A stretch of 64,000 nucleotides of DNA from Palsa-1150 sp036490515 (GCA_036490515.1 DASXDU010000038.1:62001-126000), one strand, 5' to 3'; positions 19,147 to 29,776 are shown, numbered from the stretch's first letter. Translations and numbers: made by a program. Notes: a model not told the origin generated them from the sequence alone.

Positions 19147-19871
19147 TGGATCTTCTCGCCCAGCGCGGCCTCGACCAGCTCCTTCAGCTGTGCCCGCGCG
19201 CGGTGGATGCGGCTCTTGACGGTCCCTTCGGGCAGCCCCGTGATGGCGCCGATCTCTTCGTAGCTCAGTTCTTCCACGTCGCGCAGCACGAGGCACTCCC
19301 GGAAGCTCGGCTCGAGCTTCAGGATGGCCTCCTGCACGATGCGCTCGACCTGCTTGCCCGCCATCGCCTCGTCGGGGCGGTCGATCTGCGCGACGTTGGC
19401 CCTCGGCGCGGCGCCCATGGGGATCTTCTCCTGGAGCGCCTCGAGCTCGTCCTGCTCGCTGGCGTGCCGCACGCGGAGGTACTTGCTCCTGTTTTTGCAG
19501 AGGTTGATGGCGATTCGATAGATCCACGTCGAGAGCTTCGACTCGCCGCGGAACGACCCGACCGCCTTGAAGACCTGGACGAAGACCTCCTGCGCGAGGT
19601 CCTCGGCCTCGGCCCGGTTGCCGAGCATGCGGAGCACGAGCGCGAAGACGCGCCTCTCGTAGGCCCGGACGAGCGCGTTGAACGCTCGCTCGTCGCGCGC
19701 CACGAGCCTCTCGACGAGCCGCGCCTCGTCCTCGCCCGCCTTCCGGGCGGCGTCGGGATCGTCGGGCAAGGGCACGCCGTCCCATCGTGCCCGATCCCAG
19801 TCCGCGGGCGCAAAGAGTTCCCCGGGCGCGCCGGCTCTCGCGCGCCGGGCCATCGTGAAGGGGCTGACCAC
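19143..19871 (-). CDS. ECF-type RNA polymerase sigma factor (RpoE-like)
   Basis: The protein has 242 residues. Region 2 is clear (AFNALVRAYERRVFALVLRML, AEDLAQEVFVQVFK, STWIYRIAINLCKN). Region 4 follows (LKLEPSFRECLVLRDVEELSYEEIGAITGLPEGTVKSRIHRAR), joined by a linker of about 45 residues. Some 55 residues precede region 2, longer than usual, so the start could be the second Met (MARRAR, 19853) or later. It should direct transcription of an envelope or stress regulon, restrained by the membrane protein made from the overlapping gene. It is divergent from tRNA-Gln. Confidence 0.93.
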   Translation of the reverse strand: MVSPFTMARRARAGAPGELFAPADWDRARWDGVPLPDDPDAARKAGEDEARLVERLVARDERAFNALVRAYERRVFALVLRMLGNRAEAEDLAQEVFVQVFKAVGSFRGESKLSTWIYRIAINLCKNRSKYLRVRHASEQDELEALQEKIPMGAAPRANVAQIDRPDEAMAGKQVERIVQEAILKLEPSFRECLVLRDVEELSYEEIGAITGLPEGTVKSRIHRARAQLKELVEAALGEKIQ

Positions 19872-19950
19872 GCGGGCTGCGCGAAGTTCCGGACGGGCGT
19901 CGGCGGCAAGCGAGCGGCCGGAAGAGCGTGGGAGCGCGCGGCCGTCGTGT

Positions 19951-19978
19951 TTGCGTTTGCTCGCGGAGCCCTTAGGCT
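19951..19978 (+). promoter_or_regulatory. Candidate sigma-70 promoter for tRNA-Gln
   Basis: TTGCGT and TAGGCT are separated by 16 bp and end 15 bases before the mature tRNA. The spacing and the T-A-G-G-C-T -10 box are reasonable for a stable-RNA promoter in a GC-rich genome. Based on pattern only. Confidence 0.4.
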
Positions 19979-19993
19979 GCGGCCGTCACCCTC

Positions 19994-20064
19994 TCCGGCG
20001 TCGTCCAATGGCAGGACAGCGGTTTTTGGTACCGCTTATCGGGGTTCGAATCCCTGCGCCGGAA
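19994..20064 (+). tRNA. tRNA-Gln (anticodon UUG)
   Basis: The acceptor stem TCCGGCG pairs fully with CGCCGGA. The anticodon stem GCGGT/ACCGC encloses the loop TTTTGGT, giving anticodon TTG (reads CAA). The T arm is CGGGG-TTCGAAT-CCCTG with one G-U pair. CCA is not encoded (ACTG follows). The D arm GTCC...GGAC is present. Confidence 0.97.
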
Positions 20065-20109
20065 CTGCAGGCCGGGGGCCTGCGTTCGGCGCAGGGAGTC
20101 GAGGCGCTC

Positions 20110-20132
20110 GCCCTCGCCAGAAGGGCGAGGGC
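20110..20132 (+). terminator. Hairpin downstream of tRNA-Gln
   Basis: GCCCTCGCC and GGCGAGGGC form a perfect 9-bp stem with loop AGAAG, 46 bases after the tRNA. No U-run follows, so it is at best a hairpin-only terminator or a 3'-processing structure. Confidence 0.45.
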
Positions 20133-20139
20133 TCGGGCA

Positions 20140-20160
20140 CGAATCCCTGCGCCGGAACTG
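20140..20160 (+). repeat. Partial duplication of the tRNA-Gln 3' end
   Basis: GAATCCCTGCGCCGGAACTG, preceded by a shared C, repeats exactly the tRNA 3' end plus three flanking bases (20047-20067), 93 bp downstream. A direct repeat of a tRNA 3' end is the usual footprint of integrase-mediated attachment (attL/attR). Here nothing but a hairpin lies between the copies, so this may be the scar of a lost element or a local slippage duplication. Confidence 0.8.
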
Positions 20161-20241
20161 ACTGCGCCCTCGCTCGTGTCGCCCGTTCGGGGGAGCGGCG
20201 CGGCTCGGGCTCGAGACTAGTCTTCGCGCCCGGAGGTCTCC

Positions 20242-21864
20242 GTGAGAACCCTGTTTCCATCCGTCGCGTGCCTGGCGGGTCTCGTGGTCGCGTGCGGTTC
20301 CTCGTCCCCGGGGGCGTCGGACGAGGTTACCGCGCGTACCGCCGAGCAGCTCGTGTCGACGGTCGGGACGTCGGTCGAGCAGTGCAAGGTGGCGACGCGT
20401 ACCGGAAGCGCGGACCCGCTCGCGTGCGGCGGCGACCTGGCCGCGGCCGATCTGGGGGTCTCCGTCTACGACGGAGCGACGACCTGGGTGCTCTTCGGGG
20501 ACTCGCAGGTCGCCGACTCGAACCCGACGACGTCGCCCGCGTGGCGCGGCGACGCCGATGCGACGGGATGGTTCGGCGGCACGAGCCCCGTGGAGGGTCT
20601 CTGTGGAGGACTGACGCTCGCCGACCTGGCGAACGCGACGTCCGGCCTCGCGTGCTCCTCGGGAACGGAGGTCTTCGCGCCGGACGTGGTCTTCGGGCCG
20701 AGCGCTTGGGGCGAGAGCATAGGCGACTTCGTGTTCGTGGACTCGGTCGTACGTCCTCCGACCGCGCCGGCGCTGCCCGCCAATGCGGCCGTGCCGGGGA
20801 CGTCGGAGGTCCCAACGGGCGCGTTCTCCATCGGCCGCACGATCTACACGTTCACCACGGGCGCGCCGTGGATTGGCGCGAGCACGCAGCAGCCGGTGCC
20901 TTCGGTCTCGTACCTGACGGCGTGGACGGCGGCGTCCCCCGTCTACGAGCCCTTCTCGGCGAACACGCAGCGGGTGGTGATCTCCAAGGTGGACTTCAAC
21001 CTGCAGAACGTCAGCTACCCACCTGGCCGTCCGAACCCGCCGTACCCGACCGCCGCGGCCCCGCCGGGCTGGCAGGCGTCGCCGCCGCTGGGCGGACACT
21101 TCGTCCAGGTCTCACCGGTCCTGACGGGGGGATACCTGTACTTGTTCGGGACCGGGGAGTACCGCGCGAGCGCGGTCTACCTCGCGCGGATCCCGGTGAG
21201 CGGGGCCAGCCCCGGCGTGTCGGAGTACTTCGTGGACACGCCCGGGTTCCAGGTGTGGACGGCCAGCGGCTGGTCGGTCGCGGGACAGGGCCGCAGCTCG
21301 GTGGGGAGCGCCGCTCCTCTTGCGTTCCCGGACGCGCCCCCCGCGAACGTGGGCGAGCTCTCCGTGCAGTATTTCGCCCAGGGCACCTGGGCGATGATGT
21401 ACACGCCGAAAGGGTCGCTCCAGGTTCTCGCGCGCTTCGCGTCGGCGCCGAACGGCCCGTGGACAGCGCCGTCGGTCGTCCTGGACACGAGCACGAGCGC
21501 CTCGGAGTCGACGTACTGCTGCCAGGGGGTCCCGGCCACGGGCACCGACAGCGCCGGTTATCCGCTCTGGCAGTGCCAGGGCGCGCAGATCCTCGAGTGC
21601 GGGACGTCGGCGACCGTGCCTGTGGGCACGCCGCGGACGGGCGCGTACGCGCCTTTCATGCTGCCGTACCTGACGCCCGTGAGCGGGTCGACGTACGCCA
21701 TCGACTACCTCCTATCGACCTCCGAGCCATACGGCGACGTCCTCATGTCGTTCGACGTCACCCTCGCGGGCTGCCCGTCCGGCGAGAAGGCGTGCACGGC
21801 GTGCAGCTTCGGCCGAGGGTGCGTCATTTCGTGCATCCCCTCCGGGAGCTTCTGCGTCCCCTGA
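20242..21864 (+). CDS. Secreted lipoprotein with DUF4185-like (sialidase-fold-like) domain
   Basis: The 540-residue precursor has a GTG start and the lipoprotein signal FPSVACLAGLVVACGSS (cleavage before Cys). The body has repeated beta-propeller-like strands: VYDGATTWVLFGDSQ near the N-terminus, GYLYLFGTGEYRASAVYLARIP, and WAMMYTPKGSLQVLARFASAPNGPWTAP. This is the pattern of DUF4185 and glycosidase-like five-bladed propellers. The C-terminus is Cys-rich (KACTACSFGRGCVISC), probably disulphide-bonded. The substrate is unknown. No clear catalytic residues can be assigned by eye. It stands alone after the tRNA. Confidence 0.65.
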   Translation: MRTLFPSVACLAGLVVACGSSSPGASDEVTARTAEQLVSTVGTSVEQCKVATRTGSADPLACGGDLAAADLGVSVYDGATTWVLFGDSQVADSNPTTSPAWRGDADATGWFGGTSPVEGLCGGLTLADLANATSGLACSSGTEVFAPDVVFGPSAWGESIGDFVFVDSVVRPPTAPALPANAAVPGTSEVPTGAFSIGRTIYTFTTGAPWIGASTQQPVPSVSYLTAWTAASPVYEPFSANTQRVVISKVDFNLQNVSYPPGRPNPPYPTAAAPPGWQASPPLGGHFVQVSPVLTGGYLYLFGTGEYRASAVYLARIPVSGASPGVSEYFVDTPGFQVWTASGWSVAGQGRSSVGSAAPLAFPDAPPANVGELSVQYFAQGTWAMMYTPKGSLQVLARFASAPNGPWTAPSVVLDTSTSASESTYCCQGVPATGTDSAGYPLWQCQGAQILECGTSATVPVGTPRTGAYAPFMLPYLTPVSGSTYAIDYLLSTSEPYGDVLMSFDVTLAGCPSGEKACTACSFGRGCVISCIPSGSFCVP

Positions 21865-21963
21865 GCGGGGGGACATCGGCTGACGGCCGGTAGCGCGCGG
21901 CGACGACCCGAACACGTTGGCGGAGGGCGGCGGCGCTCCGGGCGGATGCGTCGCGAAAGGGCG

Positions 21964-23880
21964 CTACTCCTGCGGGGGGAGGTGCGTGAACCAGTCGGTG
22001 GCGCCGGCGACGATGGGGCGCGCTCCGCCTGCGTCGAAGGCGAGACCGATGGACACCGGGCCCGCCTCGAAGAGGAAGGCGCCGGTCTTCGCGTCGCCTC
22101 GCTTGCTCATCATCCCCCGCACCCGGCTCCCGGCGCCGCGGACGTCGAGGTCGCGGAGCGACATCACCTTGCTCGCCGCGTGGATGCGGCACGCGCCGGC
22201 GAGGTTCGCCGTCGCCGAGTCGATCGCCGCGTCCGGCACGATCGCCAGCGCCGTCCTCGTCGCAGGCGACACGTCCTCCATCGCCGCGTAGAGGTCCAGC
22301 GCCGGCCGCCCGTCGGTCGCCGTCATCTTCACCGCGAGATCGACGGAGCCCGGACGCGCGTGCACGACGGCCTTCTCGAGCTCGACGTGGCTCGTCCATG
22401 CCTCGCGCGGCTTTGCCTTTCCGACCGCGACGTCCGACACGTCCAGCGTCGTCCCCGAGAACACGACCTCCCGCGCCTCCACGAAGTCCGCCGCCACCGC
22501 GAGCTTCGCGACGACGCGCGACGAGAGATACGCGCCCTCGATCTCCGTCGTCGCCGCCGACTCGATCGTCGCGCGGCCCTTCAGCCCGCGCAGCGACCCG
22601 CTGCCCTTCGTCGCCACCGTCGCCTTGCCCCACTCGAAGAGGAAGTCCCGCTGCCCCGCGAGCGCGAGGTTCACGACGCGCAGGTCCTCGACCGCCGTCT
22701 TCGGAGCGTCCCACGCGTAGTGGACGTCGCGCGGCTTCACCGCGAGGTCCGTCTCGTCGAGGCTCCCCTCGAGCGCCATCGACGCGCTCGTCGCCGCCGC
22801 CTTGCCGTCCCTGCCCGCCAGCACCACGTCGACCAGTGCGATCGCGACGTGCCCCGAGCGGCCCGCGTCGGACGACGCCGCCGACACGTCGGCCGTGGAG
22901 CGCGCCGTCACGCGGAGCCCGTCCTCCAGCGCGAGCGACCAGGGCCCCTGCTCGACGTGCGACGTGCTTTCCTCCGTCACGACCCCGTGGTCGACGACGA
23001 GCGCCCCGCGGAAGGTGCCCTCGCCTCCGGAGGGGGCCACCGTGGGCGGCAGGTAGTGGCGCAGGAACGCGATCCCGCCGACCTTGCCCTCGAGCGTCGA
23101 CCGGCTCGACACGCGACGGAGCACCCCTTGCGGGGTTCCCTCGGCCTGCGGCACGGGGTCGATGCGGGCGTCGAGCGGCCCTTGCACGCTCCCCACCACC
23201 ACGTCTTCGCCCGTCGAGAGCGTCGCGTCGCGCACCTCGACGTGCGTCGGCCGCACCTCGAAGTGGTCCTTCGGCGCGACGGTGAACGCGCCGCGCAGCG
23301 TTAGGTCGCCCGTGAGACGGAACGCGTCGAGCCAGACCTCGCGCACCTCGTGCAGGTCGAGGCCGTCGAGGTCGATGACGAACGGCTGGCTGTCGGGATC
23401 GGGCGGAGGCAGCGCGGGGACGCCGGCGATCGGGGCAGCCGGGAAGCCGTCGATGGGAGGCAGGCGCGCGAGCTCGTCGGGCGTGAGCGCGGCCTCCTCG
23501 CGCCGGAGGCGCATCCGGAACGAGACCCCGTGCGCCTCGATGCGGGTCGCGTGGAAGCGGTGCGCGAGGAGCGCCTGCAGCGCGAGGGTCGCGTCGGCGC
23601 GGTCGATGTGGAGCTCCCACTCGAGCTTCTCGTCGCGCAGCCGGATGTCGAGGCCCTCGACGTGCACCCGCCCGAACCACCAGGACGACGCGCTCGCGTA
23701 CGTGAGGCGAAACCTCTCCGGGTGCTTGCCGAGCATCCTGCCCAGGCGGCCGCCTCCGAGGAGCACGTTCGCGACGACCGTATACGCCACGACGAGAACC
23801 ACCGCGGCGACGACCAGCCGAACGGCGGCGCGCCGGACCGTGCGCGGCGCCGGGCGCGAGAGCCAGGCCGGTGGCTTCAA
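21964..23880 (-). CDS. AsmA/YdbH-like membrane-anchored protein of the cell envelope
   Basis: About 638 residues if it starts at the TTG giving LKPPAWLSRP. A GTG at 23931 is the alternative; neither has a strong ribosome site. One N-terminal transmembrane helix (AAVRLVVAAVVLVVAYTVVANVLL) is followed by a long periplasmic beta-rich body with motifs such as VHVEGLDIRL, IDLDGLDLHEV and DLTLRGAFTV. It ends with LRDLDVRGAGSRVRGMM and GPVSIGLAFDAGGARP. These are typical of AsmA-like/YdbH bridge proteins thought to move lipids between membranes. The function is inferred from family style only. It follows the delta-60 lipoprotein on the same strand. Confidence 0.6.
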   Translation of the reverse strand: MKPPAWLSRPAPRTVRRAAVRLVVAAVVLVVAYTVVANVLLGGGRLGRMLGKHPERFRLTYASASSWWFGRVHVEGLDIRLRDEKLEWELHIDRADATLALQALLAHRFHATRIEAHGVSFRMRLRREEAALTPDELARLPPIDGFPAAPIAGVPALPPPDPDSQPFVIDLDGLDLHEVREVWLDAFRLTGDLTLRGAFTVAPKDHFEVRPTHVEVRDATLSTGEDVVVGSVQGPLDARIDPVPQAEGTPQGVLRRVSSRSTLEGKVGGIAFLRHYLPPTVAPSGGEGTFRGALVVDHGVVTEESTSHVEQGPWSLALEDGLRVTARSTADVSAASSDAGRSGHVAIALVDVVLAGRDGKAAATSASMALEGSLDETDLAVKPRDVHYAWDAPKTAVEDLRVVNLALAGQRDFLFEWGKATVATKGSGSLRGLKGRATIESAATTEIEGAYLSSRVVAKLAVAADFVEAREVVFSGTTLDVSDVAVGKAKPREAWTSHVELEKAVVHARPGSVDLAVKMTATDGRPALDLYAAMEDVSPATRTALAIVPDAAIDSATANLAGACRIHAASKVMSLRDLDVRGAGSRVRGMMSKRGDAKTGAFLFEAGPVSIGLAFDAGGARPIVAGATDWFTHLPPQE

Positions 23881-23965
23881 GACCGACCAGGCTAGCAGAC
23901 GGCCGGCGCTCGCCGGCGAGGGCGCGACCACGAGCGCCGGCGGCCTCGTGCACGCGCGGCTGCGC

Positions 23966-25672
23966 TCAGGGCCAGTAGCGCGCGAGCATCGGGAAGGAGC
24001 CGGTGGAGTCCTTCTTCGAGCCGGCGACGATGATGCGCCCGTCGGCGCCGACCGCGACGGCGCGGAAGTCGTACTCGAAGGCGGGCGGCGAGTTCGTGTC
24101 CCGCAGGATGACCTGGCCCGCCGTACCGAAGTTCGTGTCGAAGGCGCCGCCGACGTTGACGCGATCGAGCTCGGCGCCCCAGCCGAACTGGTCGCCGCCG
24201 GAGCCGGCGATGTAGACGTGGTCCTGGGGATCGCCCGTCGCGACCGCGCCCCAGTACGTGAACGCCCCGCCACCGCCGCCGGTCCCCGGGTTCTGGAACG
24301 TGCGCTGCCCCATCGCGTTCCAGCCGGAGAAGCAGCCGTCATCGGTGCTGATGTCGTAGCCGCCGACGAGCACCGCGCCGGAACCCGGTCGCACCGCGAC
24401 GGAGGTGCCCTGGCAGAATGCGGTGCTGCCTGCCCCGACGCCGCCGTCGCCGAAGGTGGGGTCGAGGCTGGCGCCCTGGAATCGCTCGACCAGGATGATG
24501 GGCTGGGCGCTCGTGTCCGAGCCGGCGGCGACGATGCCCCCGTCGGGGCCGACCGCCACCGCGGTGAAGGACTGCTTCGCCGGGCCGTCGTACGTCGGGA
24601 GGCCCGCGAACGTCGGAGCTCCGACCTCCGGGACGTGGGCGACGAGGTACGGCGTGTTCGCGGGCGTGATCCCGCCGACGACCGAGAATCGCGCGCCGGG
24701 CTCGATGGCGACGCCGGTGCCACTCGACGACTGGGCTTGCACGACGGTGAGCGCGAGGAGCGACCCGCTGTTGAACGCGCCCGAGAGGTTCCCGCTCGAG
24801 TCGACGACCGCGATCGCGAGCTGGCTCCCCGCGGTGCCGGCGCACACGATGACGCCCGTCGTCGGGTCGAGGGCCAGGGCGTTGAGCGAACCGGTCGTCG
24901 GCAGCCAGGCGGCCGTGGCGGTCGCGAACGCCGTGTCGGACGTGCCGTCGTTCGCGTAGCGACGGAGCATCCAGCCGCCCGCTTGCTTCATCCCGCCCGC
25001 GACGACGCGGCTCGTGGGGTCGACGGCGACGCCGTAGAAGAGCGAGCCGCTCGCGTCGGTCTTGTCGATGACGATGCCGCCGCCGAAGGACGTGTCGCTG
25101 GCGCCGGACGCGCCGAAGACGTCGACGGGCACCGTGCCGACCGCCACGCCGTTCGCCTGGATCGTGGACTCGGCCGACCCCGCGGGCGCGTTGCCGGCGG
25201 CTTGCACCGTGACCTGCGCGGAGCCCGCGTCGGCCGCGATGGTGCCCGTGCCGCTCGTCACGCCGGTCGGGAGCTGCGTGAAGGTGACCGCGAGCGCGCC
25301 GGCGAGGCCGTTGCGCACGACCGAGACGGTGACGTCGAGGCTCGCGTCGGGATGGAGGCCGATGACCGAGGGGCTGGTCGTGAAGACGGGGCCGTCGGGC
25401 GGGCCGCCGTCGCCGGGCGCGGGGCCGTCGGCGGAGGTGTCGGCGGTGACGACGTCGGCGGGCGAGGCGTCGGTCCCGGTGTCCGTCGCGCCGGTCGTCC
25501 CATCCGAGCCGGCGTCGCCCCCGACGTGCGCGTCCGCCGCGGTCGCGTCGCTCGTCGACGCGTCGCCGCCGGCGAGCGTGGTCGCGTCGAGGCCGAGGAT
25601 GCCCGTGCACCCGGCGAGGGCGGCCCCCGCAGCGGCGGCGACGGCAGCGACGACGGCCCGCGTGCGCTTCAT
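23966..25672 (-). CDS. Lipoprotein with delta-60 repeats (beta-propeller)
   Basis: The 568-residue precursor has a lipoprotein signal ending LAGC. An Asp/Thr/Gly-rich spacer (about 30-100) is followed by an Ig-like region (SVIGLHPDASLDVTVSVVRNGLAG). Then come several delta-60 repeats, seen as D-x-x-FG-x-GG and AVAVGPDGGIVAAGS-type units (TSFGGGIV, DPTFGDGGVG, DTNFGTAGQVILRD; FRAVAVGADGRIIVAGS). Delta-60 proteins are common in Myxococcota and are surface-exposed; the ligand or role is unknown. It lies 21 bases after the TPR-protein gene and may share its transcript. Confidence 0.85.
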   Translation of the reverse strand: MKRTRAVVAAVAAAAGAALAGCTGILGLDATTLAGGDASTSDATAADAHVGGDAGSDGTTGATDTGTDASPADVVTADTSADGPAPGDGGPPDGPVFTTSPSVIGLHPDASLDVTVSVVRNGLAGALAVTFTQLPTGVTSGTGTIAADAGSAQVTVQAAGNAPAGSAESTIQANGVAVGTVPVDVFGASGASDTSFGGGIVIDKTDASGSLFYGVAVDPTSRVVAGGMKQAGGWMLRRYANDGTSDTAFATATAAWLPTTGSLNALALDPTTGVIVCAGTAGSQLAIAVVDSSGNLSGAFNSGSLLALTVVQAQSSSGTGVAIEPGARFSVVGGITPANTPYLVAHVPEVGAPTFAGLPTYDGPAKQSFTAVAVGPDGGIVAAGSDTSAQPIILVERFQGASLDPTFGDGGVGAGSTAFCQGTSVAVRPGSGAVLVGGYDISTDDGCFSGWNAMGQRTFQNPGTGGGGGAFTYWGAVATGDPQDHVYIAGSGGDQFGWGAELDRVNVGGAFDTNFGTAGQVILRDTNSPPAFEYDFRAVAVGADGRIIVAGSKKDSTGSFPMLARYWP

Positions 25673-25693
25673 GAGAGCACCATCCTAGCCACG

Positions 25694-26734
25694 TCAGAAC
25701 CCGCCGGCGACCGAGAGGCCGGCGACGCCGGGCGCGAGGGCCGGGGCGACGCGCAGCGCGGCCGCCGGAGCCGCGTGCGGCGCCGTGAAGAAGAGGACCC
25801 CGCCGCCGACGACGAACACGGCGCCCACGCCGAGGAGCGCGCCGCCGACGTTGGCGCGCGAGCGCGCACCGTCGGTCTGCGACTGGCCCGCCCCGTCGCA
25901 CGTCAGGGTCGCGTGCGAGCAGTCGCCGTGAGAGAAGGCCGCGTCGTAGCTGCCCTTCGCCGTGAGCGCGAGGACGGCGCCCACGCCGATCGCGACGACG
26001 CCCGCCCCGCCGAGCGCGATGGCCGTCGGCGTCTGCCAGGTGGGATGGGAGCCGGCGTCGGCGGAGGCCGTCCCGCCCGTCGCACCCGCCGCCGCGGTGC
26101 CGTCGGGCCCCGCGGGGCTCGCCTCGGGGACGGTCCCTGGAGGCGGAGGCGGCGCCACGTCGAGCGCGGGCACCTCGAAGGTCACCTGCTGCGACGGCGC
26201 GACCTTCACGTCCAACGTCTTCGTCACGCGGCCCGGCGCCGCCACCTCGAACCCGAGCGTCCCCGGATCGACCGGCACCGCCGACCCCATCGCGCCGCGC
26301 TCGACCGTCTCGCCGCCGCGCTTCACGACGAGCCCCGGGACGTCGCTGGCAGGCGGAAGCACCACCGTCAGGCGCGCGAGCTTCGGCCCGAGCGCCGCGG
26401 ACCGCTCGCGGGCCACCTGCTCCTTCGGGGCGTCTCCCGCCTTGGCCGCGAGGATCGCGACCTGCTCGTACATGGCCCAGGCGCTGGCCGTGCGACCGAG
26501 CTTCTCGTAGCACTCGGCCAGCCTTCCTCGCGTGCCGAGGCCCGCGTAGAGGTGGAGGCTCGCTTCGAGCTTCGGGCAGGCCGCCGCGAAGTCGCCGGAC
26601 GCGTAGAGACGCGAGCCCTGGTCGAAGAGCGTGCGCGCCTCGGCCTGCTCGGACGCGTTCTGGGCGCGCGCAGTCGCGGGCACGACGGCCAGGGCGACGG
26701 CGATGGCGATGGCGGCGTGGAGCGAGGGACGCAT
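25694..26734 (-). CDS. Exported TPR protein with PEGA-like region and C-terminal membrane helices
   Basis: This is 346 residues. A signal peptide (AIAIAVALAVVPATARAQ) is followed by TPR-type helices (ARTLFDQGSRLYASGDFAAACPKLEASLHLY, GRLAECYEKLGRTASAWAMYEQVA). A beta-rich PEGA-like stretch (PGLVVKRGG...VPVDPGTLGFEVAAPG) and a Pro linker lead to two hydrophobic segments (IALGGAGVVAIGVGAVLAL and VGGALLGVGAVFVVGGGVLFF). This architecture recurs beside Ser/Thr kinases in Polyangia. The start lies 3 bases after the stop of the kinase gene, so the two are co-transcribed and probably work together. Function unknown. Confidence 0.8.
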   Translation of the reverse strand: MRPSLHAAIAIAVALAVVPATARAQNASEQAEARTLFDQGSRLYASGDFAAACPKLEASLHLYAGLGTRGRLAECYEKLGRTASAWAMYEQVAILAAKAGDAPKEQVARERSAALGPKLARLTVVLPPASDVPGLVVKRGGETVERGAMGSAVPVDPGTLGFEVAAPGRVTKTLDVKVAPSQQVTFEVPALDVAPPPPPGTVPEASPAGPDGTAAAGATGGTASADAGSHPTWQTPTAIALGGAGVVAIGVGAVLALTAKGSYDAAFSHGDCSHATLTCDGAGQSQTDGARSRANVGGALLGVGAVFVVGGGVLFFTAPHAAPAAALRVAPALAPGVAGLSVAGGF

Positions 26735-26737
26735 CGG

Positions 26738-28216
<1,479 letters not shown>

Positions 28217-28231
28217 GCGGCTCGCCGCATC

Positions 28232-29776
28232 TTACTCCCGCGGGGCGACCCCGGGAGGTGCGTCCGTACGCCGGAGCGTCGCCACCTGGGCGTCGAGCGA
28301 TTCCACGCTGCGCCGGAGCTCCTCGACCATCCGCCCCGACCGGTCCGCGATCTTCTCCCCGTGGCTCTTGACCGTCTCGGCCATGCGCTTCACGTCGTCG
28401 ACGAAGGCGATCTGCCGCTCGACCGACCGCGCCGCCTTCTCGAGCTCGGCGATGACCTCCTGCGACGCCTCGTCGGTCCGGTGCTCCCGCACCGCGAGCG
28501 CCCGCGCCAGGCTGTAGGCCGCCTTCACGACGACGTCACTCGCCGGGTCCTCCGCGTCCCACACCACGACCACGTCGCTCCCGTAGCGCCGGAGCGCCTC
28601 GATGCCCTCGGGGGCCGTCTTGCGCGAGAAGACGAAGACGCCCACCTGCGCCTGCCGGTTTCGCCGCGCCTCCTCGATCTCCGCGAGGGCCGACCGCTGC
28701 GTGTACTGCTGCTTCTCCTTGGCCTCCCAGACGATGCGCGCGTTCGCCGCGGCGCTCTCGGTGCCCAGCTCGACGACGCAGTCGCCCTTCTTGCACAGCT
28801 TGATGGCGCCCGTGGTCTCGCCCGTCGCCTCGTAGACGTCGCCCAGGCGCTGCGCCTCCTCGGACACGATCGCGCCGAGCCGCTCCTCGAACGCGAAGCC
28901 GTGCCGCGTCGTCCTCGCCTCCTCGCGCTTGCGCGTGTCGAGCCGCGCCAGCGACTCGCGGACCTGCGCCTGGAACTCGACGTTGCTCTTCGCGAGCTGG
29001 TCGATCGTCCCGAGGAGCTCGCGCTTGAGGCGCGAGAGCGAGGACGCCTCGTCGTCAAGCGTGAGGTTCTTGCCGATCCGGTCGCTCGTCGCCGCCATCA
29101 TCTTCGAGAGGCGGTTGAGCGCCGAGCCGTCGGCGTCGAGCGAGAATTCGGAGACGAGCCGCGAGAGCGCCGAGCCCTCCTGGTCGAGCGAGAACTCCTT
29201 GAGGATGTGCGTGCGCTGCTCGGCGAGCGCCTCCTCGAGCGTCTTGGTGAGCTGCATCCGCAGGCCGCCCGCGTCCGTGGGCGACAGGAGCTGGAAGATG
29301 GGGCTCCCCGCGCCGAGGTGCGCCGCGAGCGACTTGGCGAGCTGCGAGTCGTCCGCCCCCACGTGCGCCCGGAGCAGCCGATCGAGCTCGCCGTCCTTGC
29401 TCGTGAGCGACTGGAGGCGCTGCGGCAGGAGGCCGCTCTGCGGGTCGAGGTACTGCGTCAGGGTCGACGCCATCCGCTCCGTCATCTCGGTCGCGCGCGT
29501 CGAGAGGAGCTCGCGCACCTCGCCGACGAGCGCCTGCCCCGCCTCGCGGATGCTCGACGCGTCGACGTGGCCGTTCGCCGTCCGCAGCGCGAGCACGCCC
29601 ACGCGCAGCGCCGCCAGCGCGTACCGCTCCTGCTCCTCGCCCTGGTGCCGGCGGAGCTCCGCCAGCACCTCGGGATCGTTCACCTCGAGGGTGAGGACCA
29701 CCGGCGCGCCTCGCCGCTGCCGCAGGGACTCCCTGGCGGGGGGGACCTCCGCCAGCTTCCACGCCTGCTGTTCCAT
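28232..29776 (-). CDS. Coiled-coil protein with a PD-(D/E)xK nuclease-like domain (RmuC/DUF2130-like)
   Basis: The protein has 514 residues and no membrane segment. The first 290 are mostly helical, including three similar units (FSLDQEGSALSRL, FSLDADGSALNRL, LTLDDEASSLSRL) at about 195-250. Residues 293-400 look like a restriction-endonuclease fold: GFAFEE (Glu297/298), KKGDCVVE (Asp332), WEAKEK (Glu351-x-Lys353), then a predicted strand VGVFVFSRKTA. The C-terminal 100 residues are coiled coil. RmuC and DUF2130 proteins share this plan and are linked to recombination. The gene ends 15 bases before the kinase start and lies next to recBCD on the same strand. Function not proven. Confidence 0.7.
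   Translation of the reverse strand: MEQQAWKLAEVPPARESLRQRRGAPVVLTLEVNDPEVLAELRRHQGEEQERYALAALRVGVLALRTANGHVDASSIREAGQALVGEVRELLSTRATEMTERMASTLTQYLDPQSGLLPQRLQSLTSKDGELDRLLRAHVGADDSQLAKSLAAHLGAGSPIFQLLSPTDAGGLRMQLTKTLEEALAEQRTHILKEFSLDQEGSALSRLVSEFSLDADGSALNRLSKMMAATSDRIGKNLTLDDEASSLSRLKRELLGTIDQLAKSNVEFQAQVRESLARLDTRKREEARTTRHGFAFEERLGAIVSEEAQRLGDVYEATGETTGAIKLCKKGDCVVELGTESAAANARIVWEAKEKQQYTQRSALAEIEEARRNRQAQVGVFVFSRKTAPEGIEALRRYGSDVVVVWDAEDPASDVVVKAAYSLARALAVREHRTDEASQEVIAELEKAARSVERQIAFVDDVKRMAETVKSHGEKIADRSGRMVEELRRSVESLDAQVATLRRTDAPPGVAPRE

Noticed and set aside
19994..20160. Second, degenerate tRNA-Gln gene
   Set aside because: Only the 3' 18 nucleotides of the tRNA plus flank are duplicated; no acceptor 5' strand, D arm or anticodon arm precedes the second copy.
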